A DNA stretch of 64,000 nt from Pegoplata infirma (taxonomy: Eukaryota; Arthropoda; Insecta; Diptera; Anthomyiidae): NCBI GenBank assembly GCA_963921195.1, contig OY992537.1, forward strand, positions 76,018,894 to 76,082,893, in the 5' to 3' direction. Both the position numbers and the translations under genes were made by a program. Positions 21,985 to 34,305 of this stretch are shown piece by piece. The first letter of the stretch is position 1; each line of letters starts with the position of its first letter. The notes under the pieces are model-generated. The model saw only the letters and a list, made by a program, of their open reading frames with translations. It ran no database searches and was not told the origin of the DNA.

Positions 21985-23314
21985 CCTCCGTCCCAAAATA
22001 ATCTTTACATTTCTATATTTTTGCTGGCATTATGGAGGATTTTTTGAAAAAGCTTTGTTTTTTTTGTTAATACATATCGGGATATATAAATAATTTAGAA
22101 ATTCTTCATAGCTTTGCAATTTTTTTAATAACGTTCAAAATGAATTCAATAAACTGCATCCAGATAAATGAGACAACTTGTTTTCGACGTTACAAACAGG
22201 CATGGATGGTGTCCACTAGGGTGGCTCGTTTTTGGGCTTTTCTCTCTGATCAAATTCTAATACACGCCAAAAGTGTCGGTCCCCTAAGGGTAACTCACAT
22301 GCAAAATATCACTCGATCGGAGTTTATCTTCTGTTAGGTTAGAAAACACAAAAGCCGTTTTATACTTGTTTATAGCACAAAATTTAAGCTCTAAACTTCA
22401 AATTTTCTGCGGGGGTCATTTTTGACCCCCAGCCAATGTGGGTTAAGGATGTCCTAGATCGGTAAGATTTCATGACAGACTTGAGGTTATTTAATAGAAT
22501 GCCACGACACCAAAAAACTGTTAATTTGCCCAAAAATTAAATTTATGAGATTTTTTTAATCCAAATTATTGATAAAACAACCATTTCCTTGAAATCCGCT
22601 AACTGCCCCTTACGATTCCCGAAAAGTGGTCCGACGGCTATCCGTCATATTTCACATTTTGCTTCTGCAAGGTGTTATTAATGAATACAGAAAGAAAAAA
22701 TTATATATTTTAATTTTTTTTTTAATAAAATTTTCAAATTTTGAAAAAAATGTGTTTTGAGAACGCCCGCAAAATCATGCCAATGTTTTGGTATCAAGTT
22801 TGAAAGGGTTAATGATATCGTAAAATCTTTAGATTTCATATTTAAGTATTTACGATCAAATATTATACAAAAATAATTTTTTAATAATTTTCATAACAAA
22901 ACTTACTTTTTTTTTTTTTTTTTGCAAAAACCCCAATTTTGAGGCTCAAAGTGGAGACAGAAGATAAACTCCGATCGGAGTGATATTTTGGATGTGAGTT
23001 ACCCTTAGGGGACCGACACTTTTGGAGGGTATTAGAATTTGATCAGAGAGAAAAGCCCAAAAAGGAGCCACCCTAGTGGACACCATCCATGCCTGTTTGT
23101 AACGTCGAAAACAAGTTGTCTCATTTATCTGGATGCAGTTTATTGAATTCATTTTGAACGTTATTAAAAAAATTGCAAAGCTATGAAGAATTTCTAAATT
23201 ATTTATATATCCCGATATGTATTAACAAAAAAAACAAAGCTTTTTCAAAAAATCCTCCATAATGCCAGCAAAAATATAGAAATGTAAAGATTATTTTGGG
23301 ACGGAGGTAGAATT
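21985..23314. mobile_element. candidate foldback element with CTACCTCCGTCCC ends
   Basis: CTACCTCCGTCCCAAAATAA near 21987 and its complement near 23312 bracket the centre of the giant inverted repeat. A third copy of the end, GGGACGGAGGTAG, lies at 25862-25874 beside AGAAATGTAAAGAATATT. This looks like the terminus of a mariner/Stowaway-like family. The giant arms hide any target duplication, so the boundaries are tentative. Confidence 0.45.
22335..22956. other. spacer of the giant inverted repeat
   Basis: Unique 0.62 kb between the arms, not self-complementary overall. It contains GGGGGTCATTTTTGACCCCC (near 22413), a strong short hairpin. No ORF is supported. Confidence 0.7.
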
Positions 23315-25565
23315 TGAAATATCGACAGACAATTTTTCTATAGAAAATTAACTGTCAATGTATCGAGAACCAACAATGGAACAACAAAGAGAATTAGATT
23401 TATCGATAACTAACTATGTTAAAGAAAATTAGTTTTCGCTAACAAACTATTCTAAAGAAAATTATTTATAAATGTATCGATACCATAATTTCTAAAGAAA
23501 ATTTGTTATCGATGTATCGATAACAAAATTTTCTAAACAAAATAATGTATCGATGGCAAATTTTTCTAAAGAAAATTAGTTTTCGTTGTATCAATAACAA
23601 AGTTTTCTAAAAAAAAATAGTTATCGATGCAGGGATAACAAAATTTTCTACAGAAAGTCAGTTATCGATACCAAATTTTTGTAAAGAAAATTAGTTATCG
23701 ATGCATTGATATAAAATTTTTCTAAAAAAATGGTTATCGATGTGCCGGTAACAAATTCGGCAACAAAATTTTCTAAAGATATTTTTTATCGATAAAAAAA
23801 AAAGATTCTTAAGAACATTAGTTATTGAGGAATCGATAACAAATGTTTCTAAAGAAATTTAGTATTTGATTTTTCTTTACAAAAATTACCTGGCGATGTA
23901 CACACAAAAATTTTTTTTTTCCAATGAACTATTTTCATAGTATTTGATTTTTTCTGTAAGTACAGTTCGAGCACGGGCTCTAATTATATTTGTTATAAGG
24001 GTTCAAGTTGAAAAAATGCAGAAGAAAAATTGAATTTCTAAAAATTATAGACATTTCTGGTATTTCCTATACCGGTTTCAAACACCCCAGTTAGTGTCAT
24101 CTTCAGTAGGATTTTAAATGTCGTTTGTCTTGTTAATGAAAACTGTTTTTTATATATGTGAATATTTATAGTTTCTACAGAATAAATTTTGACAGTTTCC
24201 AACACTATAATTCTATTTCTAGCAATCTCAACCTCACCTCATACTTTCTTTCAACTTTTTTGTCTCTTACATTATTTCGCAAAGGTTACCAACATGATCT
24301 GGAATTGCAGACACAAATGAAGGAATTTGCATTTTCTGTTTCGGAGACGTGCCTAATGGCGACATATTTTGTCAGTAATTTTATTTGATTTTTTCTGTAA
24401 GTACAGATCGAGCACGGGCTCTAATTATATTTGTTATAAGGGTTCAAGTTGAAAAAATGCAGAAGAAAAATTGAATTTCTAAAAATTATAGACATTTCTG
24501 GTATTTCATAGTATTTATGAACAAATTTATACAATTTATTAACTTTTTCATAATATTTATAAACTTTTTCATAATATTTATGAAAAATGTTAATTAGTCC
24601 TTAAATTTCCCATATGATTTATTCATAAATACTATGAAAAAGTTTATAAATATTATGAAAAAGTAAATAAATTGTATGAATTTGTTCATAAATACTATGA
24701 AATTCGTTCATTGGAAAACTTTTTTTTAACATGATAATGTTTTCAGACTGGTGTCTAATTTTAAAAAAGTTGCAGGACGCCACCTCAGTTTGACTATATA
24801 AGCTAACAATTAACGAAAAAGAAAATGAGAATTACTATTTTCATTTTCTTAAAACCAAAAATTTTACTAACTTGGATAATAATTCACCTCGTGGTGAATA
24901 AAGCCGTTTTCACCAGCTGGTGAATAAAAAGTAACATAATTATTTTTCAACAAAAAAAAAAATTTTTTTTTTGCATGAAATTTTTTTTTTCAATAATTTT
25001 TTTTTTTAATTAAATTTTTTTCTTTTGCATCAATTTTTTTCATTTATGTTATTTCTTCAAATTTTTTTTTCATCATTTTTTTTTCATCAAATTTTTTTTT
25101 CAATCAATTTTTTTTTTTTTTTTTTGATTAAATTTTTTTTTATAAATTTTTTTTCATAAGTTTTTTTTACATAAATTTTTTATTACATCAAAAAATTTTT
25201 TATTAATTTTTTTTTTCTCATCAAATTTTTTTTTTTCATCAATTTTTTTTACATAAAAAAATTTTTCTTTCCATCAAAAAAATTTTTTTTTATTCAAATT
25301 TTTTTTTCATCAAATTTTTTTTTTTCAAATTTTTTTTATCAAAAATTTTTTTTCTTCATCAAACATTTTTTTTTTCACCAAAAATCATTTTTCTCCTTTT
25401 TACCCAAAACTATTTTTTCAACAAGTCTAAACATTTCACATAAAAATGTTCCACATGTTTATCAAATGTACATAAAATAAGTGAGAGTGTTAAATTATTC
25501 GGCGCCGAATCTTTTATACTCTCCAAAACGTAAAAACACTTTTTTGCACTCATTTACCAAACATT
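22957..25565. repeat. right arm of giant inverted repeat
   Basis: Reverse complement of 19727-22334. Differences seen include GGAGGGTATTAG for the left-arm counterpart of ACACGCC near 22260, a one-base gap near 22313, and length changes in the poly-T tract around 24990-25250. Conservation of several nested insertions in both arms shows the duplication came after they were acquired. Confidence 0.95.
24065..24111 (-). ncRNA. hammerhead-type ribozyme-like motif (mirror copy)
   Basis: Identical on the minus strand to the motif at 21181-21227, carried there by the inverted duplication. It therefore gives no independent evidence for the fold. Its element occupies about 23946-24503. Confidence 0.6.
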
Positions 25566-26020
25566 TACCACTCTAGTGTCCACTATGGTCGAAAAGATGA
25601 AAATAATTACAAAATGCGGCGTACGAAATAAGAAATTTTACGCTAGAGGCCCTTTTAACGAATTTTAATAAATGCATTATGGATGCAATAGGGACATCTC
25701 GCAAATATTTTTAATTAATTTTGTTACAATTTTAGTACACGAGATTAGTATAAGATTGTTTTTTTTATCTTTGCCTTGTATTATTTCAACTAAAACACTA
25801 CTTAATGAAATGTAAAGTTTATTTTGTGCCAAAAAATTTATAGAAATGTAAAGAATATTTCGGGACGGAGGTAGTACTAAATTACTGTAGAAACATTTGT
25901 TATCGATACTTGAATATTAATTTTCTTTATAAACTTTTTTATCGATACATCGATAAAAAATTTTCTTTAGAAAAATTTGCTATCGATACATCGATAATAT
26001 AATGATAGCCAATTTTTTTA
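25566..26020. other. flank right of the inverted repeat
   Basis: Holds a GGGACGGAGGTAG terminus (25862-25874) and TATCGATACATCGATAA repeats (25890-26000). It otherwise appears unique. No gene. Confidence 0.5.
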
Positions 26021-27340
26021 AATTGGCTCACAAATTGAAGGATGTTTAATTTGATATTATTTCTATATATTGCCCTCACAATTCGTTATTGGTCAGCTCT
26101 GCATTTAATATGTATGTTTATAAATTGTATCCAACTCACTTTGTCTTCTGCCCCACACACCCACTTATCCAACCAAATTTCCGATAAACACCATTTTGCA
26201 TATTACCAATGGTTATGTAACACAAGAACAATAAACAACACGACTACAAATAATAGCAGCAACAATGTTGTTGTTTCTGTTGTTGCCGCTGTTGTAAGGG
26301 ATGAATGAATAATAGTTTGCTTTGATGCTAAACAGTCACAAAGACAAATGATTTCTATTTAGATGTTTATCCTTTGGCTGTCATTTGCAAACACTCTGTG
26401 AACACACTCAGACATACACACTCAAAATTTACTCATTCACGCACATAAAACGCAAAATCACAAATAACAATATCCTAAAAGCAAACTACAGCAAATGGAC
26501 AGAGTGTAAAATAATGAACACATGTTTTGGATAAATTTTTTAGCGGCAGAAATTGAAATTTATGTATATTTTTTTGGGGATTGACCGTTTTAATTGAAAT
26601 TGAAAATTTTTATTAAACTTTCCATTGTTTTAAAACTCTGTAAAATTAAACTTTTGTTATTTGGCAACATTGTTGCTTATGTTTTTTTTTTTTAATAAAT
26701 ATTAGCTCTATGGCAAGTTAAACCAATGCTTAATCACGGTTTGTTAAACTTAGTGAATATGTAGTTGCTGCATTAGATGCCTGGTAAAGAATGGGGGGAG
26801 AAACATTTAGTTAAAGTATGATGCTGGAGGTCAGGAAAAGGCTTTTCTTCTTCTTTTGTTCATAATAATTGTTCAAGAGTGAAGGGATATGAAAATGTAA
26901 TTTGAGTTGTATTCAATGATTTTTCTATTTTGATATAATTTGTTATTCAATTCAAACGAAAGAAAATTAAAGGGGAAAATAACTAAAGTGCTTTTTATTG
27001 GTTAAACTTTTGATTTCATTGATTCATGGTGATGGGTTTCCGTTTCCGGTCTATTTAATCATCAAACTAACAAAATATAAATAATAATGAACGAAAATTA
27101 AAACGAGAGCCCATATTAAATGGATACACAAATGCTAAGAAAAGATTTTTAAACAATTGTGTTGAAAAAAAAAAACAAAAAGTACATTAAATAGAAAAGT
27201 GTTATATAGAGATAAAATATTTAAGTAAAATTTGAAACTTATTTTTAGTATATTCGATGTTACAGCAAATAATTGTACGTAACCATATTATACATTTTAA
27301 ATTTAAGCACTTTTTTGTATGTTGTACTACTCCTTATCTC
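26021..27340. other. probable single-copy host DNA, no gene found
   Basis: Less repetitive than the rest. It contains an imperfect CAACAA/GTTGTT tract (26225-26300) that could fold back on itself. The 88-codon frame at 26042-26308 runs into this tract and shows no recognisable domain, so I do not call it a gene. Intron or intergenic sequence is the likeliest reading. Confidence 0.4.
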
Positions 27341-27344
27341 CTCT

Positions 27345-27830
27345 CCTTAAGGGGGCTCCCATACAAAATGGCATTTTAATGAAATTTCTCCCATCGCTCT
27401 AACTGCCCCAGGGTTGCTCCTAGACGAGTGAAATGTATGGCAGACCTCCAATATTTTTTTAATACGAACTTTTTGTCAGAACATACCTACCCTCAATCTT
27501 TAGTCCTTAAGGTGGTCCCCATACATTTTTTGTATTTAAATTAGATTTTTTGGAAATCAGCTCATAGCGCTCACATGGTTCAAAATGTATGGCCGACCCG
27601 CATTATTTTCCCCCCTCCAAAATTTTTTTGCAGAACACACCTAACCTCTTACTCCACTTCTTATGGGGGCTTCCATACAAAACTAATTTTTTTTTCATAA
27701 TATTGGGCGACATTACAACAAGTAAATTTTCAATATGCAATAAAATTTTTGTTTTTGAGCATATTGTAATAAATTTTAAACTTATGGGGCATTCCAGGCC
27801 AAATCAGTCACTTTAAGACCCGACCTCCTT
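27345..27830. repeat. three diverged 155-bp units and a GGCATTCCA fragment
   Basis: CCCATACAAAAT-like words recur near 27357, 27508 and 27671, each preceded by a CTTAAGGGGGC or CTTATGGGGGC word. ATGTATGGCAGACC and ATGTATGGCCGACC follow in the first two. At 27785 GGGGCATTCCAGGCCAAAT resembles the end of the foldback element at 62395. Confidence 0.6.
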
Positions 27831-27982
27831 CAATTAATTTTTTTTTATATTTTTTAGTACGTATTAAATGCAGCTTGCTCTCAAATATTCAGATTTTTAT
27901 ACCATGTTGGTGTTGAGGAATCAATTTTTCAAATTGGCGATTATTTCAAAAAAATTAAAAAAAATAAAATTTTCAATTTATT

Positions 27983-30125
27983 TTGACCAGTAAAAAATAT
28001 GAAAAAGCTCGTTGGGCCGAGCTCAATGATTTCTATCGGCATTTCAACTGGAAACTCTGTTTTCTCGACGATAACGTCGATGCCGCTGCAGAAATGGTAG
28101 TAAATATAATTATGCTTGGAATGAAATTATTTATTCCAACGAAGCATATTTCGGATAAATCAAAACACAAGTGTTGGTTTAACCAGACGTGTAGAAATGC
28201 AGTCAGATCCAGAGAGGAAGCGTTTAGTAATTGGCGTTCAAATAAGAACGTCGTTACTGACCTGCATCGCAAAAAGGCGAGATCCGAGTGTGCCAAAGTA
28301 CTTAGACGCGAAATGGTTTTATACGAACGGCGTCAACGTGCTAAAGTTCTTTCTGCTCCTCGGGGCAATAAAACTTTTTGGTCGTTCGTTAAAAGAGTAA
28401 AGGATAATGCTAGTTCTTCTATTCCAACTCTTATAAAGGATGATCAATCATTCACTGACCCGGTTGATAAGGCCAACCTCTTCGCCGAACTTTTTGCAAG
28501 AAATTCTTTCTTGCCGGAAAGCGATCAACCACTGCCCGTTCTCGAAAGGGTATCCTATACTATACCTTCGATTTTCTTTCGGGCCCGAGCAGTCAAAAGG
28601 GTTCTTGTGGATCTCAACGTAAACAAGTCACCGGGGCCGGATGGCATATCAGCACTGGTGCTGAAACAGTGCTCGTCTAGTTAGCACGTCCATTGGCAAA
28701 CCTTTTCAGCTCTTCGTACCGTGCGGGAGTCTTCCCCTCATGTTGGAAGGTGGCCAATGTCCAGCAAATCCCTAAAAAGGGTGCGGCTAACAACCCCGAA
28801 AATTACCGCCCAATCGCAATTTGCTCTGCGCTTTCCAAAGTTATGGAGAGCATGGTTAACTTCCATCTTGTGAAATATTTAGAGACCAATTCACTTTTAA
28901 ATGATCGACAGTATGGCTTCCGTAGCGGTCGATCTACGGGAGACCTGTTAGCGTTTCTATCGGAACGTTGGAGTCGGTCCCTCCACCATTTTGGTGAGAG
29001 TAAAGTGGTTGCTCTAGATATTTCTAAGGCATTCGATCGTGTGTGGCACGGAGCACTCGTGACTAAGCTTGTTGCGTTTGGTGTCGGTAATGACTTCTCT
29101 CGCTTTATAACGAGTTTTCTCAGAGACCGCACTATACGTGTTGTTTTAGATGGGGTCTCATCAGACGAGTTTCAGCTAAATTCAGGGGTACCGCAAGGTT
29201 CTGTTCTTTCTCCTACTCTATTTCTTATTTTTATTAATGATCTTCTTGGTCAGACCTTCAATCCTATCTACTCTTTTGCAGATGACAGCAACATTTGCCA
29301 TTCATTTTCATTCGATCACAGGCCAAGCAGAACATGAATGACACACTCAACCAGGACCTTTCCACAATCTCCGAGTGGGGTCGAGCGAATAAGGTCGATT
29401 TTAATGCACGCAAGACCCAATGTTGTATGTTAACCCACAGACGGGCTGTAGAGTCAGCATTGTCATCTGTAGCTATGGATGGTATAGGTATTGAGGAATC
29501 GGATACTCTTGATGTTCTGGGCATGAGAATACAGTGTGATGTCCGCTGGAATAAACACGTATTTCAAGTGTCGAAAGAAGCATTCAAGTGTCTTGGTTTT
29601 CTGAAACGGTGCAAGACTTACTTCACTCCATCCGATCTCCTTACTATTTATACCAGCTATATCCGGCCGAAAATGGAATACAACTCTCACATATGGGCAG
29701 GAGCTTCAGAGTCAATTCTGAAGCTTCTGGACCGTGTCCAGGGGAGGGCGGTGAAGCTTATCAATGACAGTAGTGTATCCAACTCTATTGATTCATTGGA
29801 GCATCGTCGGAATGTGGGTTGTGTGACACTCTTCTATCGATATTATCATGGGAGGTGTTCATCTGAGATAAGCGAAATTATTCCCCAGGCCCGAGTGTTT
29901 GTTCGGAATACTCGCTTGTCTCGTAGAGCACACCCGTATGTTGTTGATTGTCCTGTGTTTCGCACAACGCATTACAGAGAAAATTCGTTTTTCAGTCGAA
30001 CAATTCGTATGTGGAATAAACTCCCTTCAGAGGTCTGTCCTGTCACTTATAACTTACTGAAATTTAAATCAAAAATCCACAAACACTACTCCCTCTTTCC
30101 TCCTTCCCATACCTTATTTTCCTGA
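27983..30125 (+). pseudogene. 5'-truncated non-LTR retrotransposon (LINE) reverse transcriptase, two frameshifts
   Basis: Three open segments form one protein: 27983-28684, 28693-29337 and 29295-30125. The first has no ATG and starts inside the linker before the reverse transcriptase, so the endonuclease part is missing. NKSPGPDGIS ends segment 1. Segment 2 carries NYRPIAICSALSKVMES, catalytic D109 in ALDISKAFDRVWH, GVPQGS (165-170) and the catalytic FADD (195-198). Segment 3 is the usual C-terminal domain ending WNKLPSEV. One-base losses near 28680 and 29325 break the frame. Domain order fits the Jockey/CR1 group; the clade is not certain. Codon use and GC are clearly above the neighbours, as for a recent insertion. 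Confidence 0.93.
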
Positions 30126-30195
30126 TCAATACAATGCACAGCATCAGTAGGGGGCATCCCCTGAGTATTGGTTTAAGTAAAAAAAAAAAAAAATT
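30126..30195 (+). mobile_element. 3' UTR and poly(A) tail of the LINE
   Basis: After the stop codon come about 55 bp, including GGGGGCATCCCC, a small hairpin, then an A-run at 30179-30193. The short UTR and poly(A) are typical of LINE 3' ends. I could not find a clear target-site duplication because both flanks are A/T-rich. Confidence 0.75.
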
Positions 30196-30849
30196 GCACT
30201 TTTTTTTGGTTCAGGTTTATTTTATATGGTGCTCTAAAAAAAAATTTAATTGGTAGATATTGACCCTAACTTACCCTAGATATATTCATTTGTGGGTAAA
30301 AATATGTATGTCTCACAAAAATTTAGGTTGATCGGACATAGGTAAGGTATGCCGAATCGGCCTTGAATTAACAAAACGGATTACAAGGAAAAATATGATT
30401 TTTTTGTTTTCTCCATTTTTTTTGTATTTTAAGTTGAATTCAGGTAGTTGCAGAATTATGATTTAGAGTAAAATGCCTCTCTAATAAAGTACTAAAAACT
30501 AAAATCGGCTGAAAATCAGCCAAGTTATTAAAACTTCCCCTGGCATCACATGATTAAGGAATACAATCCGATTTATGAAATTCATTTTATTCTTCAAGCT
30601 CAAATGTAAGTAGATTACAAGTATTTTTCATATTTTGTTTTGCTAACATGTTTTAAATTAGTGCTAAAAATGCCTCCATTTTTCAACACTCGTTTAAAAT
30701 CTCCATTTTTTTAATTTTATTTTTTTATTAAAAAAAAAAAAATTTAAAACAAAAAAAATATTACACTGGGGCATCGAGAATAAAAAATGTTAATACAGTA
30801 TATAATTTCAATAAATTTAAAAAAATTTGACTCGTATTTATTAATCATG
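30196..30849. repeat. dispersed repeat, left arm of an inverted pair
   Basis: 30370-30546 (GGATTACAAGG, CTAAAATCGGCTGAAAATC, CCCCAGGCAT) is complementary to 32563-32690. The mariner-like element sits between the two arms. A direct relative is at 3530-3722. No coding. Confidence 0.7.
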
Positions 30850-30851
30850 TA

Positions 30852-32552
30852 CACTCAAAAAAAAAAGTTTGTAAAATGACATAAAATCCCCGTGATTTTA
30901 CGGGGCAGGTTTTGTAAAATATGTACTAGCAAGAATCCCCGTAAAGTTACGGGGATAATTTGTAAATTGATTTAACAAAAGAAAATGTAAATTTACAATT
31001 TTTTTTGTAAAATATCATCTTCGAGGTGAACATTTTTTTTGTAAATTTGCAAAAAATTTTGTAAATTTACAAAACAAAATTGTAAACCTACAGAAAAAGG
31101 TTGTTATTTTACAAGAAAAAATAGAAAATGAAAAAAATAAATTGTAGATTAACAAATTATTTGGTTAAACTACTGTTTTTTATGCAAAAAACTTGTATAT
31201 TTAAAATAAAAAGTGGTAAATTTACAATTTTTATTGTATGTGTACCATTTTTCCTTATTTTTTTGCCGTAAAAACAGTAGTTTAACCATAAAATTTGTAA
31301 ATTTACAATATTGTTTTTGTATTTTCTATTTCATTTTTGTAAAATTACAACTTTTTTCGTAAGTATACAATTTTGTTTTTTAAATTTTCATATTTGTTTT
31401 GTAAATTTACAAAAAAATTTGTTTATTTACATATTGGTTTTGTAAATTTAAAGGATTTTTCCATTGATGCATCTTATTTTTCCTTCTTCGGCAGCTGGAG
31501 TAGCACTTCAACAACCTGAAAAGATTTTTTTTTTCACTTGAGCACTTTTAACAAACTTTTTAATGTATAACACTGCACTTTTTTATTTTTTTTTTTCGAC
31601 ATTTCGTTTTTCTTAAGTAGAACATATGAGAATTGCGAAGGAGGCTACACAAGAAATTTCTTATATTTTCAGGAAAAATTAGTCAAAAAATAAATTTTTT
31701 TTTTTGAATTTTTAATTATTTTCACAAGTATTTTTAAAAAATCGGAAAAAAAAATTTGGATATTGTAGATTGGATGTTTAAGTACCAGTTAAAATAAGAA
31801 AAAATTTATTTTTCATAATTGGCAGCTTTTTATTGACATTTTAGGTACCAAATTTAAAAAAAAAATTACCAAAAAAATATGGTAAAATCACCAAAAAAAA
31901 TGGTAAAAATACAAAAAAAAACTAGAACAATTATATAGTAGAAACACATAAAAATTGTGGTATTTTATTTAACGCAAATTACCAAAAAAATTGTGTAAAA
32001 ATTATTTATAAAAATATATTTTTAACTAAATTTTTTACTCCAAAACGCAAAAAAAAATCTGAACTTAGAAAATTTTTGCGTGTCCTATAGTTGAATAATT
32101 ATTTTTTTTTTTGTAAAACAACATTAATTCTAGTAATAAAATCAGTTTTGTAAAATTATATTGGAATTTTGTACTTTTCAATACATACATTTCAAACTGA
32201 AAACCTTGTAAGCGATCTTAAAAAAAAAAAAATGTTTGTAATAAAACATTTTTTTGGTAAAAAGACTAAATAACATCAAGTAAAATTATGTTGTACAATT
32301 ACAGTTTTCTTGTGTAAAAAAACTAAACACCTTGTAATATTTTTTTAATTTGTAAAATAATTCACTTTCTTGTAAATTTACCTAAAAAATTTGTAAAATA
32401 AATTTACCAACATATAATAGTAAAATTACAAAGCAAACTGTAGTTTTCGTTTTATTAAATATACAACAATTTTTGTAAAAAGACAAAAATATTAGTAAAA
32501 TAGAATTACAAGACCTTTTACTTGTAAATTTACAAACTTTTTTTTTTGAGTG
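30852..32552. mobile_element. mariner-like non-autonomous element, 1.7 kb
   Basis: The ends read CACTCAAAAAAAAAAGTTTG on the left and the complement CAAACTTTTTTTTTTGAGTG on the right, both flanked by TA (30850-30851, 32553-32554), the target duplication of Tc1/mariner elements. The interior is a mosaic of TTTGTAAATTTACAA words and two GC-rich hairpins, CCCCGTGATTTTACGGGG (about 30889) and CCCCGTAAAGTTACGGGG (about 30939). No transposase remnant is visible. Confidence 0.72.
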
Positions 32553-32562
32553 TAGATGCCTG

Positions 32563-32690
32563 GGGAAGTTGTAATAACTTGGCTGATTTTCAACCGATTT
32601 TAGTTTTTAGTACCTTGTTGGAGAGACATTTTACTTCAAATCATAATTCGTAACCATTTGAATTCAAACTGAACTCAAAATATCAAAAAA
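32563..32690. repeat. dispersed repeat, right arm of an inverted pair
   Basis: Complement of 30420-30546: TGCCTGGGGAAGTTGTAAT, TTGGCTGATTTTC, CCGATTTTAGTTTTTAGTA. With the left arm it probably forms the older element that received the mariner-like insertion. Confidence 0.7.
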
Positions 32691-34005
32691 AAATAAGAAA
32701 ATTAACAAAAATACATAAATTAACAAGAACACATATTAAGAAAATTAACAAAAAGACATATTTTTGCTACAACCGATTTGACTAAAATTTCTAGTAATTT
32801 TACGAGCTTTTTACCAATAATTTTGTAATTTTAAAAGGTTTTTACCAATAAAATTGTAAATTCACAAATTTTTTGACACGATAAAATTTACAAGGTTTCG
32901 TAACTTTACTAGATTTTTTGCTACTTCCTATTTTACGAGAATTCCTAGTAATTTTACCAGCTTTTTACCAATAATTTTGTAATTTTACAAACTTTTTACC
33001 AATAAAATTGTAAATTTACAGTTTTTTTGGAGCAATAAAAATTACAAGGAATTCTAGATTTTTTTGTAAAATTGTCTTGGAAATTTAAAAAATTAAAAAA
33101 AAATTGTAAAATTACAAAAAAAAATTTAAATTTCGATCCAAATTTGTTTGGTTAAAAACAAGGAAAACTGTCAAAGAAAGGTTGGATAGAATTATATGGT
33201 GTTTCTGTTAAACGGACGAAACAATACACGAACGAACGCTACCCGCACGAATTCGTAATGATATCAGTTTCCATAACATTTTCGTTTGATTACGTTATTT
33301 CTTTTCGTTAGTTACGTTTGTCTTGACCATTTGTCAAATTACAGTATTGCCAGAAAGTTTTTTTTTAGTTTTTGTTTATTTTTTTCATACAAAAATTATC
33401 TAAACTAAACGAAGTGGCAACATCAACACATCAGCTAAAGAAAACAGCTGATCAAATTTCATGTTTATAAAAAAAAACACAATTATAATCAAATCAGAGT
33501 TTTTTTATTTATTATAGCTAAAAAGTTAACACAATTTTAATAAAAAACAAATGAAAACAATAATTTGTATGATGACCCGTGGCTTTTAAATTGTTAATAT
33601 AAATTGGTCAAATCCGTCTTTTTTTTTCACTGATTTGTTTTAATACACATTTTTTTCAAAGCATTTATTTATAAAACATTCACATTTTTTAATTTTATAA
33701 ATTAATATTACTTATTTTTGTTATAAATTCACATTTTTCACTTATTTTGTTAAATATTTCACAAAAAACTCCTTAACGAATGGTATTTTTCATTCGTGTG
33801 GTTTTGGCGTTTTTGACATTTCAATTCGTGTTGTAGAAACAGAAAAATATGAAGAAAAATGACAACTCTTACGTTTTCGTTCGACTAAAATGACATCCGC
33901 AATACAGAACCTCAAATTGATTTTCTTATGTCATTTGGACGAACGAAAATGAAAATTCGTAATAGAGAAACTGGACATTAATTCTTTAATTCAATTTTCT
34001 AATTC
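32691..34005. other. AT-rich DNA with TTGTAAATTTACAA words
   Basis: To about 33120 the sequence repeats TTTTACCAATAAAATTGTAAATT words similar to the mariner-like interior. From 33200 to 33980 words such as CGAACGAACG, AATTCGTAAT and GAACGAAAATGAAAATTCG occur near both ends, as in a decayed inverted-repeat element. I could not fix its limits. Confidence 0.4.
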
Positions 34006-34305
34006 GTATTAAAACAAGTAAAAAAGTTAAATTTGGCTTTGCCGAATGTAGTGATACCCTCCACAATTTAATAAAGATTATTGCAAAAAACTTTATTTAA
34101 AAGGAAATTACTTTTGAAAAAAAAAAAAAATCGAAAAAAAAAAATTCCGCGAAAAAAAAATCCGCGATTTTTTTCTTTTTTTGTCCAAAAATATGTTCGT
34201 ACTTATTTTAATACCATTTGGTGTTCAATAATGTTCACATATATCACAAGCAGCCGAATTAAAGCATTTTGTATTTTTAGTTTATGTTGAATATACTAAA
34301 ATTTT

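Larger units (their letters stand above)
19727..22334. repeat. left arm of giant inverted repeat (2.6 kb)
   Basis: The arm is mirrored nearly base for base by 22957-25565 about a centre near 22646. Features in order: AGAGTATAAAAGATTCGGC, a GATGAAAAAA tract, the 16-bp palindrome repeat, a foldback element with an inserted ribozyme-bearing element, TATCGATA repeats, and a CTACCTCCGTCCC end. Arms differ by few substitutions outside the homopolymer-rich tract. Short frames such as 20904-21134 simply recur in both arms and are not genes. Confidence 0.95.

Noticed and set aside
22140..22337. 65-codon frame repeated at 22946-23152
   Set aside because: Both copies lie in mirrored arms and one has already lost the downstream frame through a base gap; no domain seen.
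26042..26308. 88-codon plus-strand frame as a host gene
   Set aside because: No start context, splice structure or domain; its end is a GTTGTT microsatellite.
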